Shown: in pieces, positions 22,550 through 32,500 of the stretch | Position numbering within the stretch: position 1 is the stretch's first letter | Layout: each line of letters begins with the position of its first letter | Assembly: GCA_026182355.1 (NCBI GenBank) | Contig: JAPFBL010000119.1 | Span: forward strand, 2,552,001 to 2,616,000 | Length of the DNA: 64,000 nucleotides | Direction: 5' to 3' | Source of the DNA: Hermatobates lingyangjiaoensis | Lineage: Eukaryota; Arthropoda; Insecta; Hemiptera; Hermatobatidae | The notes under the pieces: model-generated | Databases searched by the model: none | What the model was told of the DNA's origin: nothing | What the model saw: only the letters and a program-made list of their open reading frames with translations | Program-made: the position numbers and the translations under genes

Positions 22550-22603
<54 letters not shown>
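22322..22603. mobile_element. Foldback repeat, family A, followed by (TA)n
   Basis: Left arm TATGATCAAACCACAATATG, ACTAAGATC, GCGGTCTTCATCAGAGTCAA; right arm TTGGGTTTTTGACTCTGACA, AGGACCGTTTATTACAGTTG, AATGATCTTAGACTTTTTTCC, GTGGTTTGATCATTGATTGT, ending at a (TA)n (about 22554-22601). A small extra palindrome (TTTTTCGTCAAAAACCGATCAAAAA) sits at the centre. The outer tip of the left arm is missing at the mariner boundary. Confidence 0.8.
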
Positions 22604-22604
<1 letters not shown>

Positions 22605-22959
22605 TATAAATAAGTAGAGGACTTCTTTTTATAGAAATTGTGTTAAACTGAATTGCCTTAATCAAACATACCTTTCTTTTTAGCAGTTTCTCATATTTTC
22701 TAGATAATTTCAAATCGTCTTGATTCAGCTGGTGAATTATTTCAGAAAAACTCCGGTTGGCCATCACTATTTATTAACATTTGACATGTTTGGAGACAAC
22801 CGAAACATGTCAAATGTTAGTTAATAAATAGTGATGGCCAACCGTAGTTTTGCTGAAATAATTCACCAGCTGAATCAAGACGATTTGAAATTATCTAGAA
22901 AATATGAAAAACTGCTTAAAAGAAAGGTATGTTTGATTAAGGCAATTTAATTTAACGCA

Positions 22960-22961
<2 letters not shown>
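22604..22961. mobile_element. Palindrome of a possible PLE 5' coding end
   Basis: Arms about 22617-22781 and 22796-22955 are inverted copies, flanked outside by (TA)n on both sides. Each arm encodes, reading outward, the same start: MANRSFSEIIHQLNQDDLKL followed by SRKYEKLLKRKVCLIKAI (ATG at 22764 minus; ATG at 22834 plus, with Ser7 replaced by Ala). The Lys-rich helix resembles the N-terminal region of Penelope-like reverse transcriptases, but the match is short and I hold it weakly. Each reading frame dies at or just before the (TA)n. Confidence 0.55.
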
Positions 22962-23018
<57 letters not shown>

Positions 23019-23200
23019 TTTAATATATGTACAATATAATTATATTATATATATATTTAAATATATACTTTGATAACCTAAGTAAACACGAATAAAAAAC
23101 AGAAACTTGAACACATATTCAATATTTTGACCCTTTAACAGTCGTCCTCAGGAAAGGAAGTTACGCGGCAAGAGGACGGAAGCCAACTCACATATTAAAT
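22962..23200. repeat. (TA)n plus family D repeat, single arm
   Basis: (TA)n at 22962-23014 and an AT-rich extension to about 23068, then AACACGAATAAAAAACAGAA, CTTGAACACATATTCAATAT, TTTGACCCTTTAACAGTCGT, CCTCAGGAAAGGAAGTTACG. On the minus strand this reads CTGAGGA, C, GAC ... GTC, AAAATATTG, the shared core in degenerate form. Confidence 0.65.
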
Positions 23201-24457
23201 AAATAATTACATTTAAATGAATTAATTACATTTAAGTAATATATTTTACATCATCATATATTTAGTTTTATTGTTTATATATATTTATAATTTATATATT
23301 ATATTTTATATTACATATAATTATATAATTTGTTTTATATTTCAGTATGTAAATAGATAAAAGTTTTCATTGCCACCTTAATATATTTTCAGAAATTGGA
23401 AATACTTTTAAATGAATAGAAACCGAATTTTAATATATCGAAATGTCTATGATACTAATGAAAATTAAGAAATGTTAAAACGTAGATTATATAATTTGTC
23501 TTACTTTAGGATTATTTATCTTGCTTTAAAAAAAAAAGTAATAAATCTTCAATACTTCTAAGTTTGAGAAAAAATAGTGATCCTCGACCATGGGATGGTT
23601 CATTTCTTATTTATGTTTAGAAAGCCGGGGGAGAAAAAAAGAATGTGCTTTTTTTTTCTTTCTTCTGAGAGATGAAAGATAATATTTTGTGTAATACATT
23701 ATGCCATGATTTCTTTTTATGTGGAAACTCATTTTTCAAGGAGGAGGGAGTAGAATTAGGTTAGACCCTTGTTAGTGAAGAAAGAAGAGCTGACCGAAAG
23801 AAAATATTGGCAAGTCTCTTGGGGGGGTGGGCAGAGTTTTTGGATGAAAATCACTTAACTCCATCCAACAACCCTTATTCTGCTAATAATGTCTAACACA
23901 AATAGAATTTTTATTGGCATGGAATTTTTTTAATTTATTTGTCCTTTTATTAAAAAAAAAAGCCGAGGGGAAAGTCTTTTTTAGATTCTTTTTTTTTGGC
24001 AAATTTAAGAATGCATTATTCAGAAATAATATTTTTTTAAATAGAGTGAACCTTTCATTTGATTATTTTTATCGAATACTCAGAATTTCATTTATATTAG
24101 AAAAGGGAAGAAAAGAAATTACAATAAAGAAATATCTAAACGTTATTTGTATCTGGTTTAATATTTCATGCTTTGTTTTTGCAATAGCAAAAAGAAAAAA
24201 ACATATAATGAATTCTACTATGAATAATATTCTGATATTAATAATAATAATTAATGTTCAAAGGATAATTTATGATACCAAACATAAAATTATAAAGTAT
24301 TTTATTTTATTTTTTTTTTTAGAAAAAAGGAGATTGAATATTGTATGTGCAGAAAATATTATATTAGAGACGTATACTTCTAGGAAATTAGATGCATATT
24401 AGCACATTGAATCCATCAAGTGACGTCATTAAGGATAGCTGATAATAAAAAAATTGT
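23201..24457. other. AT-rich spacer
   Basis: The longest open frame of the window (162 codons, 23914-24402, plus) lies here. It is dominated by Phe, Ile, Lys and Asn, spans several A/T homopolymers and has no recognisable domain, so I regard it as chance. Confidence 0.5.
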
Positions 24458-24570
24458 GCCAACGGCCATACCAACGTTGGATACACCGGTTCTCTTAGAC
24501 CACCGAAGTTGAGCAACATTAGGTGTGATGAGTTGTTTGGATCGGTGATAACGCTTCCTGTTTGTTTTTC
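24458..24570 (+). pseudogene. 5S rRNA-derived sequence
   Basis: GCCAACGGCCATACCAACGT, TGGATACACCGGTTCTCTTA, GACCACCGAAGTTGAGCAAC, ATTAGGTGTGATGAGTTGTT, TGGATCGGTGATAACGCTTCC follows animal 5S rRNA from its first base to about base 110, including the internal Pol III promoter region (CCGAAGTTGAGCAAC). It has many substitutions and lacks the 3' end that would pair with the 5' stem (no GTTGGC), so it is not a working 5S gene. It is either a retroposed pseudogene or the head of a 5S-type SINE (SINE3 class). A SINE of the tRNA type follows in the opposite orientation at 24645. Confidence 0.85.
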
Positions 24571-24644
24571 AACACTCACAGGGAAGCTGGCTCATTTATT
24601 ATACCGACACCCATTTTTTAGAAATGAGGCAGCGACATTACTGT

Positions 24645-24842
24645 TGATTCTACATTGGGAGGCCTACATTTTGCCTAACTCAAGAGTATTTAGAGTAGGG
24701 TTCTTTAATGAATACCTGACATCGTGAAGGCTTGGGGCCGATGGTTAAACATCCTTTCTCTATAGATGTGTCAGATGGGTATTCGAACCAGTGACCCACC
24801 AGTTTAGAGGCGAGTAAGAAAACCAGTCAGCTGACCTGGCAC
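24645..24842 (-). mobile_element. tRNA-derived SINE
   Basis: Reverse copy: GATTCTACATTGGGAGGCCT, TTTTGCCTAACTCAAGAGTA, TTTAGAGTAGGGTTCTTTAA, GAATACCTGACATCGTG, then the head GGTATTCGAACCAGTGACCC (B box) and GCTGACCTGGC. The B-box motif GGTTCGAAT is close to canonical. The last ~75 bp of the 3' end is missing. Confidence 0.82.
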
Positions 24843-25073
24843 TTATGTAATGTAACTGTACAGCGGGTGAACATTCTTATTGCTATATTTATTGTATTAA
24901 GAACTGCTGAATTTATCTCTGATAAACTTGACAAACCTGTCTATATCAAACAATTCAAAATTTTATATAAAAACATTTTTGTTTGTTTCCATGTTTAGAG
25001 TATATCATGGCTAAACTAGAAGTAAAACGAATAATTCGAAAAGAATTGAAAATACGTTTTATTTATATAGCGG

Positions 25074-25122
<49 letters not shown>

Positions 25123-26160
25123 GAACAATAAAATAATTCTTGGGTGAAACAAGAAGGACTACTGGAATGCTTTAAAAACTTCTACTTTTTGTTTTAGTGC
25201 TGATTTGTCTGATAACCCAAGTACTACCTTGTATTACAATATTTTTTTAAGCTCAGCTTTTGACTTTCTGTATGGAAATTAAAATTTAAAATACAGTATA
25301 CGAGTAAAGAAGTTTTGTAATAAAGGATTCAAAGTTTGTCCTTTATGGAATGAACTATAATGGAAATATATCAGTCTGTAGTGATAGCTAAACTCATTTA
25401 TTATTTTCTTCCTCTTGTAGGTTGAATTAAATTAAACTTTTGTTTAATTAATTCAATAAATAAAATTAGACTGAATCAAAAACAGAGAGGTGCACATCAA
25501 GATTTGATCCATTCATAACGGGCAAATATTTATTCAATTTCCATACGAGACGTTCAACTTGGATTTAAATTGATAATAGTGATTAGGGAGCTAAAGCTTT
25601 AGCAGGGCTATTCATAAACAAATAAGGGATTTCCTAACATTTTCAGAAGGGTTTCTGTTAAAAGTTCAATATTAAAGGAAATCCATTATTCAAACTAAAA
25701 AAAGTTTAACACTTACTTCATTTCTACTTTAAAATGATTTTCATCAAAAGTTACACATATGTATTCCACAGTTAGATTCTACGCAGCATTTCTACATGAA
25801 TATCATTATTTTCCTGGATTAAGTCCTCTCTCAACTTAAAACTTTATAGTTGATGATAACTAATACAAAATTAACAGTTTTTGGTAATCCTTGTGTCCTT
25901 TTTTTTTTTTGTAAATTAATTGTATGAAGTTTGTGAAACGGTTATATATATAATTCTTCATATGAAAAAGGTTATAAATTAATGGAAACGTCATTATAGG
26001 TTGATTTTAATAGGCAAACCAATGGCTCATATATGTATATAGATATTTATAGTTCTATTATGAAATAAAGATCTGAAACGGACAAATAAAATTTAATATA
26101 GATAAAGAAACATAGATAGTCTATGTTTATCTATGTTATTTATCTCTGTTAATCATTATA
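24843..26160. other. AT-rich spacer with (TA)n at 25.07-25.12 kb
   Basis: The (TA)n tract at about 25075-25123 has no recognisable foldback attached. Nothing else identified. Confidence 0.5.
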
Positions 26161-26422
26161 TATTCAATATAATGAATATAAAATTCATTACTGGTTATAT
26201 ATATATAAAAATGAAAATACTCGTACTTCCACCACAAGTGAGTCGCGTTCTGCCCACAATCCTGAATGAACGCGCCTCTTCTCCTTCCCTTCAACTCTCT
26301 TTCTGATGAAGAACTTCAGTTCTAAATATTGATCCAGTAAGTGTTTTCATTCTTTATGTGTTGTTTCTTTTTCAGCTATATATATAATCCAATAATGAAT
26401 TTTATATTCATTATATTGAATA
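26161..26422. mobile_element. Element with perfect 30-bp inverted ends
   Basis: 26161-26190 and 26393-26422 are exact reverse complements (TATTCAATATAATGAATATA plus 10 more bases). Inside, next to TA runs, is ACCACAAGTGAGTCGCGTTC, CTCTTTCTGATGAAGAACTT, CAGTTCTAAATATTGATCCA, GTAAGTGTTTTCATT: the window's repeat core with CTGATGA at 26303-26309, an AGAACT/AGTTCT hairpin and then AAATATTG. No protein is encoded. Confidence 0.7.
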
Positions 26423-26600
26423 GTGTGTCCTTTGTTTCGGTCAGTGGTTACTTTCACGTCTCCCCTCTTGTGTTCCGTTTCCTTTTCCAACCTCTCCTGA
26501 AGACGGCAAGATAACCAAAATGATCGAGAATGGTAAGTGTTAATCTCTCTTTTTTTGTTTTCTAGTGATAACTTTAATTATATATACACATATATCAACG
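26423..26600 (+). mobile_element. Family B-like repeat, single arm
   Basis: CTCTCCTGAAGACGGCAAGA, AACCAAAATGATCGAGAATG, GTAAGTGTTAATCTC, TAGTGATAACTTTAATTATA. This matches the inner and outer parts of family B (CTCTCCTGAAGACGG ... GTAAGTGTG) with divergence. Confidence 0.5.
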
Positions 26601-26604
26601 CCCA

Positions 26605-26735
26605 TTGCATAGTAAGAAATGAAAAAAAAAGACTGATCATTTAATTGTAACAATCTATCTTGTTTCTGATTTCTTACTGTGGTTTAGACGTCGATTTTCA
26701 TTTCGCCTGTTTATTGTAAAACTTTATGATTCAAC
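26605..26735. mobile_element. Foldback, family A-like (short, diverged)
   Basis: CATAGTAAGAAATGAAAAAA, AGACTGATCATTTAATTGTA, then TTTCTGATTTCTTACTGTGG, TTTAGACGTCGATTTTCATT, TCGCCTGTTTATTGTAAAAC. A similar diverged version is at 54.69 kb. A family D-like arm follows at about 26755-26870 (GTCGTCGTCGAGAGAGGAAG). Confidence 0.5.
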
Positions 26736-26879
26736 TAAAAAATAATAAAAAATCAACTAAAATTTGTTATAAAGTAAGAATGAAACATGAATAAAAAAAA
26801 ACATAATGGTCGTCGTCGAGAGAGGAAGGGGTGCTGCGAGAATAATATAACCAACGACGCCAACTTCTGATATATTTAA

Positions 26880-28325
26880 TTGTCACCCCACAGATCATTA
26901 TTTGTTGTAGGGAAACAAAATTTATTTACTAGAAAATACTTAATGGGGTATAATGAAAATATATGAGTTACTGTTATGTATATATTAACGCAGAATGCTG
27001 ATAAATGCTATTTTTATATGGTATTTTGCAGAACACAGTTTCACACTTTTGTAAGCACAGATATGAATGGAAAGTGTTTAGTAACATTCACTATCTTGAG
27101 GTTTAGCTCGCAGTATTTTAACATTTGTGATTGATATTCTCAATATTTTATATGAATGCCTTATGAAACAAAGAACGGTAGTATGATGTTAGTGAGAGGA
27201 CTTGGTTGAACTATGTAGAAGATTGCTTTGTTACCGCTGATACCATCTTCAGGGGGTTATATTTTTGTGTGGCTGTCCCAGCAAAGATCTCACCGAAGGA
27301 CAGATGTTGCTGTAACTTGATGACAGACATAGATAGCTAGAATTAGCTGCTTTTGTGACTGGTCCGACCGCGCCAAGATCCTAACAATGAGTTGCGTTCT
27401 CGCTACATCTGATAAAAAGTTTAGTCTTCTCTCTACCTTCTTCCCTTTGCGTTCCAACATCATATTTCAGCTAGAACATTTGATATTTCTAAAAGCAGTT
27501 TTCGATACCAGTTAAACTAGTAACGTCACTTCATTTATAAGTCATAGGTGGACGTCAAAATCCCTACGTTAATCTTGGTACTAAATTGCCTAATTGTTAT
27601 CCAATGCTTACTTCCAGATCACAAATTAGTAAATAAAAGTCCTTCTGATCTAAGGATGAACAAATAAGAGCTATTGAAGTTATTGTAGTGGATTATGCTT
27701 ACTTGATATCTTAAATCAAAGACCTTTTTCTTAAAAGAAATTTACTCCTAATGATTTATTTCTGTATATTATACAATTTTTTCAGTAATAATTGGTATAG
27801 TATACAGCGAAAAAATAATATAATTTCTTCTCTATGATTAAAACATAGAGTTTGTAAGTGTGTTTCATTACTCTGCATGCTACACTTCTTCAATTTTGAA
27901 CTTGTATTGTGTCCAGTTTGGATCGTCTTTTCATTTATGTGAATATATATCTGTAATGCAATTGAGATTTGGTTAATTTTCTCTGTTCAAACTGAAACTC
28001 TTAAGACGTTACAGTTGTAAAACTTTTTCATATGCCAACAAACAAGGGATAATAATAAATCAGACATAAGAATCAACAAACATGATATATGAAAATAGAT
28101 TGTTACAACTTATGGAATATTACAAGTAGACGTATGTAAGAAATAAATAAAATAACTTAAATAAATCAGACTTTAGTGAATTAGAAAATGAAATTTACAC
28201 CATATAACTTGCTTCTTTCCTCCTTACTTACTTTCATTTTGAGCCAAAATAAAAAAAAAATTGACCAAATACCATTTACATAATACATCTATTCTATCAA
28301 ACGGTTGATATATTATTGAATTTGT
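26880..28325. other. AT-rich spacer, nothing firmly recognised
   Basis: 27180-27300 contains CATCTTCAGGGGG on the plus strand (CCCCCTGAAGATGG on minus), which may be another decayed copy of the repeat core. The rest is unassigned. Confidence 0.4.
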
Positions 28326-28340
28326 TATATATATATATAT

Positions 28341-28535
28341 ATTGGTGTAAATCGGCAGCAAATCTTCTTGTATGCAAATATTGTTAAAAGTAGCAGCAGC
28401 TTCTGCTCTCACGATTTTTGCGCTGGTGGCCTCGATCTCGCGGGTGATTCTTCTATATTGTGGTTGGAGCTTCCACATGAATTGTCCAAGAGACACTAAT
28501 TCATAGGAGCTTTCGACCATAATTACGTTGGTCAT
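28341..28535 (-). pseudogene. Penelope-like element, 5' coding start
   Basis: From the ATG at 28535 (minus) the frame reads about 65 residues with an Arg-rich helical region (PQYRRITREIEATSAKIVRA) and ends IQEDLLPIYTNIY. A short LLPxYTNI-type motif close to the N-terminus is characteristic of Penelope-like reverse transcriptase proteins. The coding sequence then runs into (TA)n at 28328-28341, so everything beyond is lost. Immediately upstream on the same strand lies the 3' end of another PLE copy (28645-28895). Confidence 0.6.
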
Positions 28536-28644
28536 CGTTGGGTAAAATCTTATTCTGGAAGGATGCTTATATAAACTTCCTTAGAGGATGTGATTTTTTA
28601 TTGGTCCAATAAACTTGCCTTATTGGTCAATCAGAGTACAGGTT
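28536..28644 (-). mobile_element. PLE terminal-repeat/UTR between 3' and 5' ends
   Basis: Non-coding stretch lying, on the minus strand, after the stop of the GIY-YIG tail (28645) and before the next element's ATG (28535). In PLEs the corresponding position between tandem copies is the pLTR. It includes imperfect repeats of GACCAATAA/GGACCAATAAAAA and a TATATAA box-like sequence (about 28568-28575 in plus coordinates), which could serve as a promoter. I cannot delimit a hammerhead motif in it. Confidence 0.45.
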
Positions 28645-28895
28645 TCAGTTTTCGTTCTTATTCCATTTCATTTTAGGCTCTATGTTCTTGTTTGTTGGAA
28701 TAATGAACATTTCTTTCACCTGGAAATTAATTGAGGGGTTTCTTTCTTTGATGTATAAAGCCTCTAAAATATGCAGTTTATCAATATTTCCTCTCGTTGG
28801 ATAATATTAGAACCTTGCACAAGCATTTCTCTGGTTAACTGTACATTGTGCTTTTCCAGGGCATGTGAAAGCCCATGCCCTGGATATACGTACAA
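28645..28895 (-). pseudogene. Penelope-like element, C-terminal end of GIY-YIG region
   Basis: Minus strand, in two frames. First EKHNVQLTREMLVQGSNIIQ, then after a frame change DKLHILEALYIKERNPSINF followed by QVKEMFIIPTN and a stop at 28645. The ILEALYIKERNPSIN part matches the conserved end of PLE GIY-YIG endonucleases (R-x-x-x-E-A-L-x-I-K ... N-x-I-N), whose Glu helps bind metal in this nuclease family. The start of the nuclease (GLYKL ... YIG) is missing: the sequence meets an imperfect hairpin (CCAGGGCATG/CATGCCCTGG, about 28857-28883) and then (TA)n. An inactive fragment. Confidence 0.65.
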
Positions 28896-28899
28896 TAAA

Positions 28900-28945
<46 letters not shown>

Positions 28946-28950
28946 TTTTT
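28900..28950. repeat. (TA)n microsatellite
   Basis: Tract lying between the PLE fragment and a 49-bp palindrome; it produces Ile-Tyr-rich open frames on both strands. Confidence 0.95.
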
Positions 28951-28980
28951 TTTATGGGTTGTCCGGGGAAAGGAATATGA

Positions 28981-29125
28981 TTCGATGCGATGTTGACCAA
29001 TGGGAGTAGAGTTACAGGTCCAAGCGTAAGGTCCCAGTTGCCCGCTGCTCAGCAAAAAGCCTTTGCGTTACCTGTTAATTACGCTTGGACCTGTAACTCT
29101 ACTCCCATTGGTCAACATCGCATCG

Positions 29126-29176
<51 letters not shown>

Positions 29177-29182
29177 ATATAA
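28981..29182. mobile_element. Perfect 49-bp palindrome followed by (TA)n
   Basis: 28981-29029 (TTCGATGCGATGTTGACCAA ... AAGCGTAA) and 29079-29127 are exact reverse complements around a 49-nt spacer, itself with a short inverted piece. (TA)n follows at 29128-29182. I recognise no sequence family, but the architecture is the same as the other foldbacks. Confidence 0.85.
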
Positions 29183-29298
29183 TAAAATTCAAAACGAAGG
29201 AAACACACAAAAAGACACAGACATAACTCACATCGATATTTCGATGTGAGTTATATCTGTGTCTTTCTGTGTGTTTCCTTCGTTTTGAATTTATTTTA
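29181..29298. mobile_element. Near-perfect palindrome next to (TA)n
   Basis: Arms AATTCAAAACGAAGGAAACA ... ACTCACATCGA and TCGATGTGAGTTATATCTGT ... TTCGTTTTGAATT meet with almost no loop (ATATT at about 29236-29240) and differ at only a few bases. The first arm begins where the preceding (TA)n ends. Confidence 0.85.
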
Positions 29299-29299
29299 T

Positions 29300-29580
29300 T
29301 TAAAAAAAGTCCGCTGGACCGTTTCTTTTAATTTCTTTTATTATATATCCTTTTTCGATATAAATATAATCCGAAATAGAGAAATACAGTTCAATGTACA
29401 TAAACAAACATGGAGAAATTAAAAACACACACTTACAGTCTCTAATTTTTGGAGAGATACAGTCTTCAGGAGAGATAAGAGAGACAAAACTCCTGTAAGT
29501 GAGACTGTAAGCGTGTGTTTTTAATTTCTCCATGTTTCATCTTGTACATTGAACCATAAACCACATACAAAAAAAAAAGG
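29300..29580. mobile_element. Foldback repeat, family B
   Basis: GTCCGCTGGACCGTTTC flank, then TACAGTTCAATGTACATAAA, ATGGAGAAATTAAAAACACA, CTTACAGTCTCTAATTTTTG, TCTTCAGGAGAGATAAGAGA, and the returning arm GAGACTGTAAGCGTGTGTTT, TTAATTTCTCCATGTTTCAT, GTACATTGAAC. The returning arm lacks the inner half. Confidence 0.78.
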
Positions 29581-29584
29581 TGTG

Positions 29585-32500
29585 GTTTGTTGGTCATTAA
29601 ATTGAAACACATTTACTACATACTAACGTATGGTTTTTCAAATTTATTTATTATTCTCAGGTCAAAAAATATAGCAAATTTGTATTTGAATGACTGTGGA
29701 GCTTTCCTTGTTTTTTTTTTCATTTATAAGTTTTTAGCCCTGAAGGTGACAAATGAATTCTTGAAACGTAGGATTGAATGCAGTAAAAGAATTAAGATTT
29801 AATGAGGAACAGACATTAAGAATATTTTTAAAATACTATGAACATGCTGTAGGGGATCTTTTTGCCATATATAAAGTAAATTCACAGAGACAAAGCAATA
29901 CACAGAACTCACTAGGATATTTCAACTGCATAATTCACTAGTATAATATCAGTTCTCGCAAGCAAGGACTTGACAATTATATTAGACAAGCAAGGACTGC
30001 TCGGTTGTACTACCTCATTCATGAGGTACCTACTCAATCAGTGTAGGAAACTTACGGAAAGGTAGGGTACAAGAGAAAATAAAATAATGTCCAAATAAAT
30101 AAATACCAATCATAAATAATAAAATTTAAGTAAATATTAAAAACTAATAAAAATGAAATAAATAAATGGGAAAAATGTATGGAAACAAATTAGTTGGAGA
30201 AACAAACATCAGGAGGAGAAGAAAGTTCTGCGCGGCTTTCAAACAGCAAATCTGTTTTACCGTTCTGAGTTTCTGATTACTAGCCACACAGAACTCTTTT
30301 CATTACCTTCTCTGGATGATGAGAATTTATAAATATTTAACTGAGTTTTGTAGTTCTTTAATCATTTGATAAGTTGTTCTAATGACTTTTTTCATGTTTT
30401 GATTTATGGATATATACCATAATACCAGTGGTTCTTTCACAATCATCAGGGATTTTTGTGACCACAAAAACGATAAAATCACTCACTACTCAGGATCTAC
30501 TTTTGTCACTGATGACGTCGCTTCTCCGTCCACTAACATCTTCATGTTGGACAAGGAATGGAAACCCTTTTGAATTTCCCTGACATCCGCTCATCTGGTT
30601 CTTTACCCTGTGTCAATTTCCTCTTTCGATTCCCACATGTGATCATAGAATTAATGCTTTCCTATTCGAGAATAAAACACATCTCCAAACCAAGTGCACT
30701 TCATTGGGGATATTGTCCGAAAGATTAGCTAAAGATATGTGTTTTCTGTTATTTCTTTTTATCTTACCTCTTGATTTGTAATATATGAGAAGAAAAAAAT
30801 TCAAAAATAACTTCAAGAATGATAGTTAGTCAAAATAAACATATTTCTTCATCGCTAACATTTAGCTATATTTGTAAAGTAACATCCGTTTGAGAGATAC
30901 ATTGAAGAAGACTGAGAGAAAGAGAGAGAAAATTAAATTTGTAGTGAAACATTTTAGTATAATTTTAAAGTTTAAGTAGAAAATTAAAGTTATTAATTCT
31001 GTATATTTCTAGTTATTATCAAGGGTGAAAAAAAAAACAAATTTCACCTAATATATTGGGTAGTTTTTATATAAACACATTGGGAAGACAATATTTAATT
31101 ATGAAAACTCATATTTTAAAATAACTTAGTAATATTTGCATGCCTAATGGATTCAACTGTATTTTATAAACATAACACATACCATATTAGTTGGTTTGAT
31201 AATTAGAATGAATGAGAGTGAAACATATAGTTATTACAAATGAATGTATTATTAATTGACAGAAACAACGAATACAGAAATTTACTGTTTATTTTATTAA
31301 GATTAATAATAAATTAGTTCGAGCGGTGAAGGAACATGAATTTGGCCAGTATGTTTTTCAGCAAACCCTTTTCTCTCTGGCTACTTGATAGAGGATCTTC
31401 ACATAGTGACTCTTACTAAACATCTTAACTACTTGTTTAACTTTTCTAATTAGACTCCAAGATAATTAACATTTGTTTTCTCTTCAACTACTTTATACTG
31501 TTTCAATATTTTCTAAAAAAAAATTACTTTATTTTGGTTGTAAAACTAGTTAAATTTATATTTACTACAATTCAAGCAATGAAAAGTAGGAAAGTTTTAC
31601 TTCAGTATTTATTTATAATTTCAAAAATTATTTCCAAATAAACTCTGAATTAGCTTTCTCAGAAAATAATGCAAGTTTTGTTGAAAAGAGTTTCCAGTAA
31701 TTAACTAAGAGACTGTAAATTGCAATCCTTAATAGGTACAACTGACTCAGACAAATGGAAGGAAAATGTAGTATTATTATAGAAGTCCATCTTCCCTCGT
31801 GAATTGATGAATAGCCAACCAGCAGGTTGATGAAATTTAGGTGTAATAAAAAATTTGCTTATATTTAAAAGGAAAATGTTTTTAAGTATTTAAAAATTAA
31901 TATATAATCCAAAAAGTGAAAATAACGACACTGTCATACAATCAAATGTATATAGAGATATTTGCTCATTATAACTGAGTATGAAAAAGTTCACTAGTTA
32001 CTGTTTTTCCGTATTATTAATGTTCCGTATTATTGGGTTTATTCCTCTAAAGAACATTACATATATTTATTCATAATTCAAAATATGAAACGGTCCATTC
32101 AGACAAAATATCAAACGATTTCAAGAAAAGCATGTAGAAACTACATACAACTCAATTTACTATTTCGACCTCGTTGCCGTCAGGTGAAGCAGAAAAAGAA
32201 GATGGGTTTTACTTTACTAACAAACATCAACTATTGCTGTAAAGTACGCTCATTTTTTAGATCAATTAAAAATATTTATTTTCCATACTTGGAAATTAAG
32301 TTGAACAAAAATTTTTTATCCATGACATAAAATTGTGTTGTGAGAATTAATTTTAATGAGAAAAGGTATGCTGAAGGAGGAGGGAATCTTTATTTAAGAG
32401 GGTAGACTGATTCCATTGAGATGGATTCGCAGGTAAGCTATCTTTGTGCTGTCCAGTAGCGGCCCATGGAAGGAATCATATTAGTTGAATTTATGAGCCC

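Noticed and set aside
23914..24402. 162-codon open frame, the longest in the window
   Set aside because: Skewed to Phe/Ile/Lys/Asn, built on A and T homopolymers, no domain or motif; expected by chance in such AT-rich DNA.
24458..24570. Functional 5S rRNA gene
   Set aside because: The 3' strand of the terminal stem and several conserved bases are missing; it is a derived sequence.
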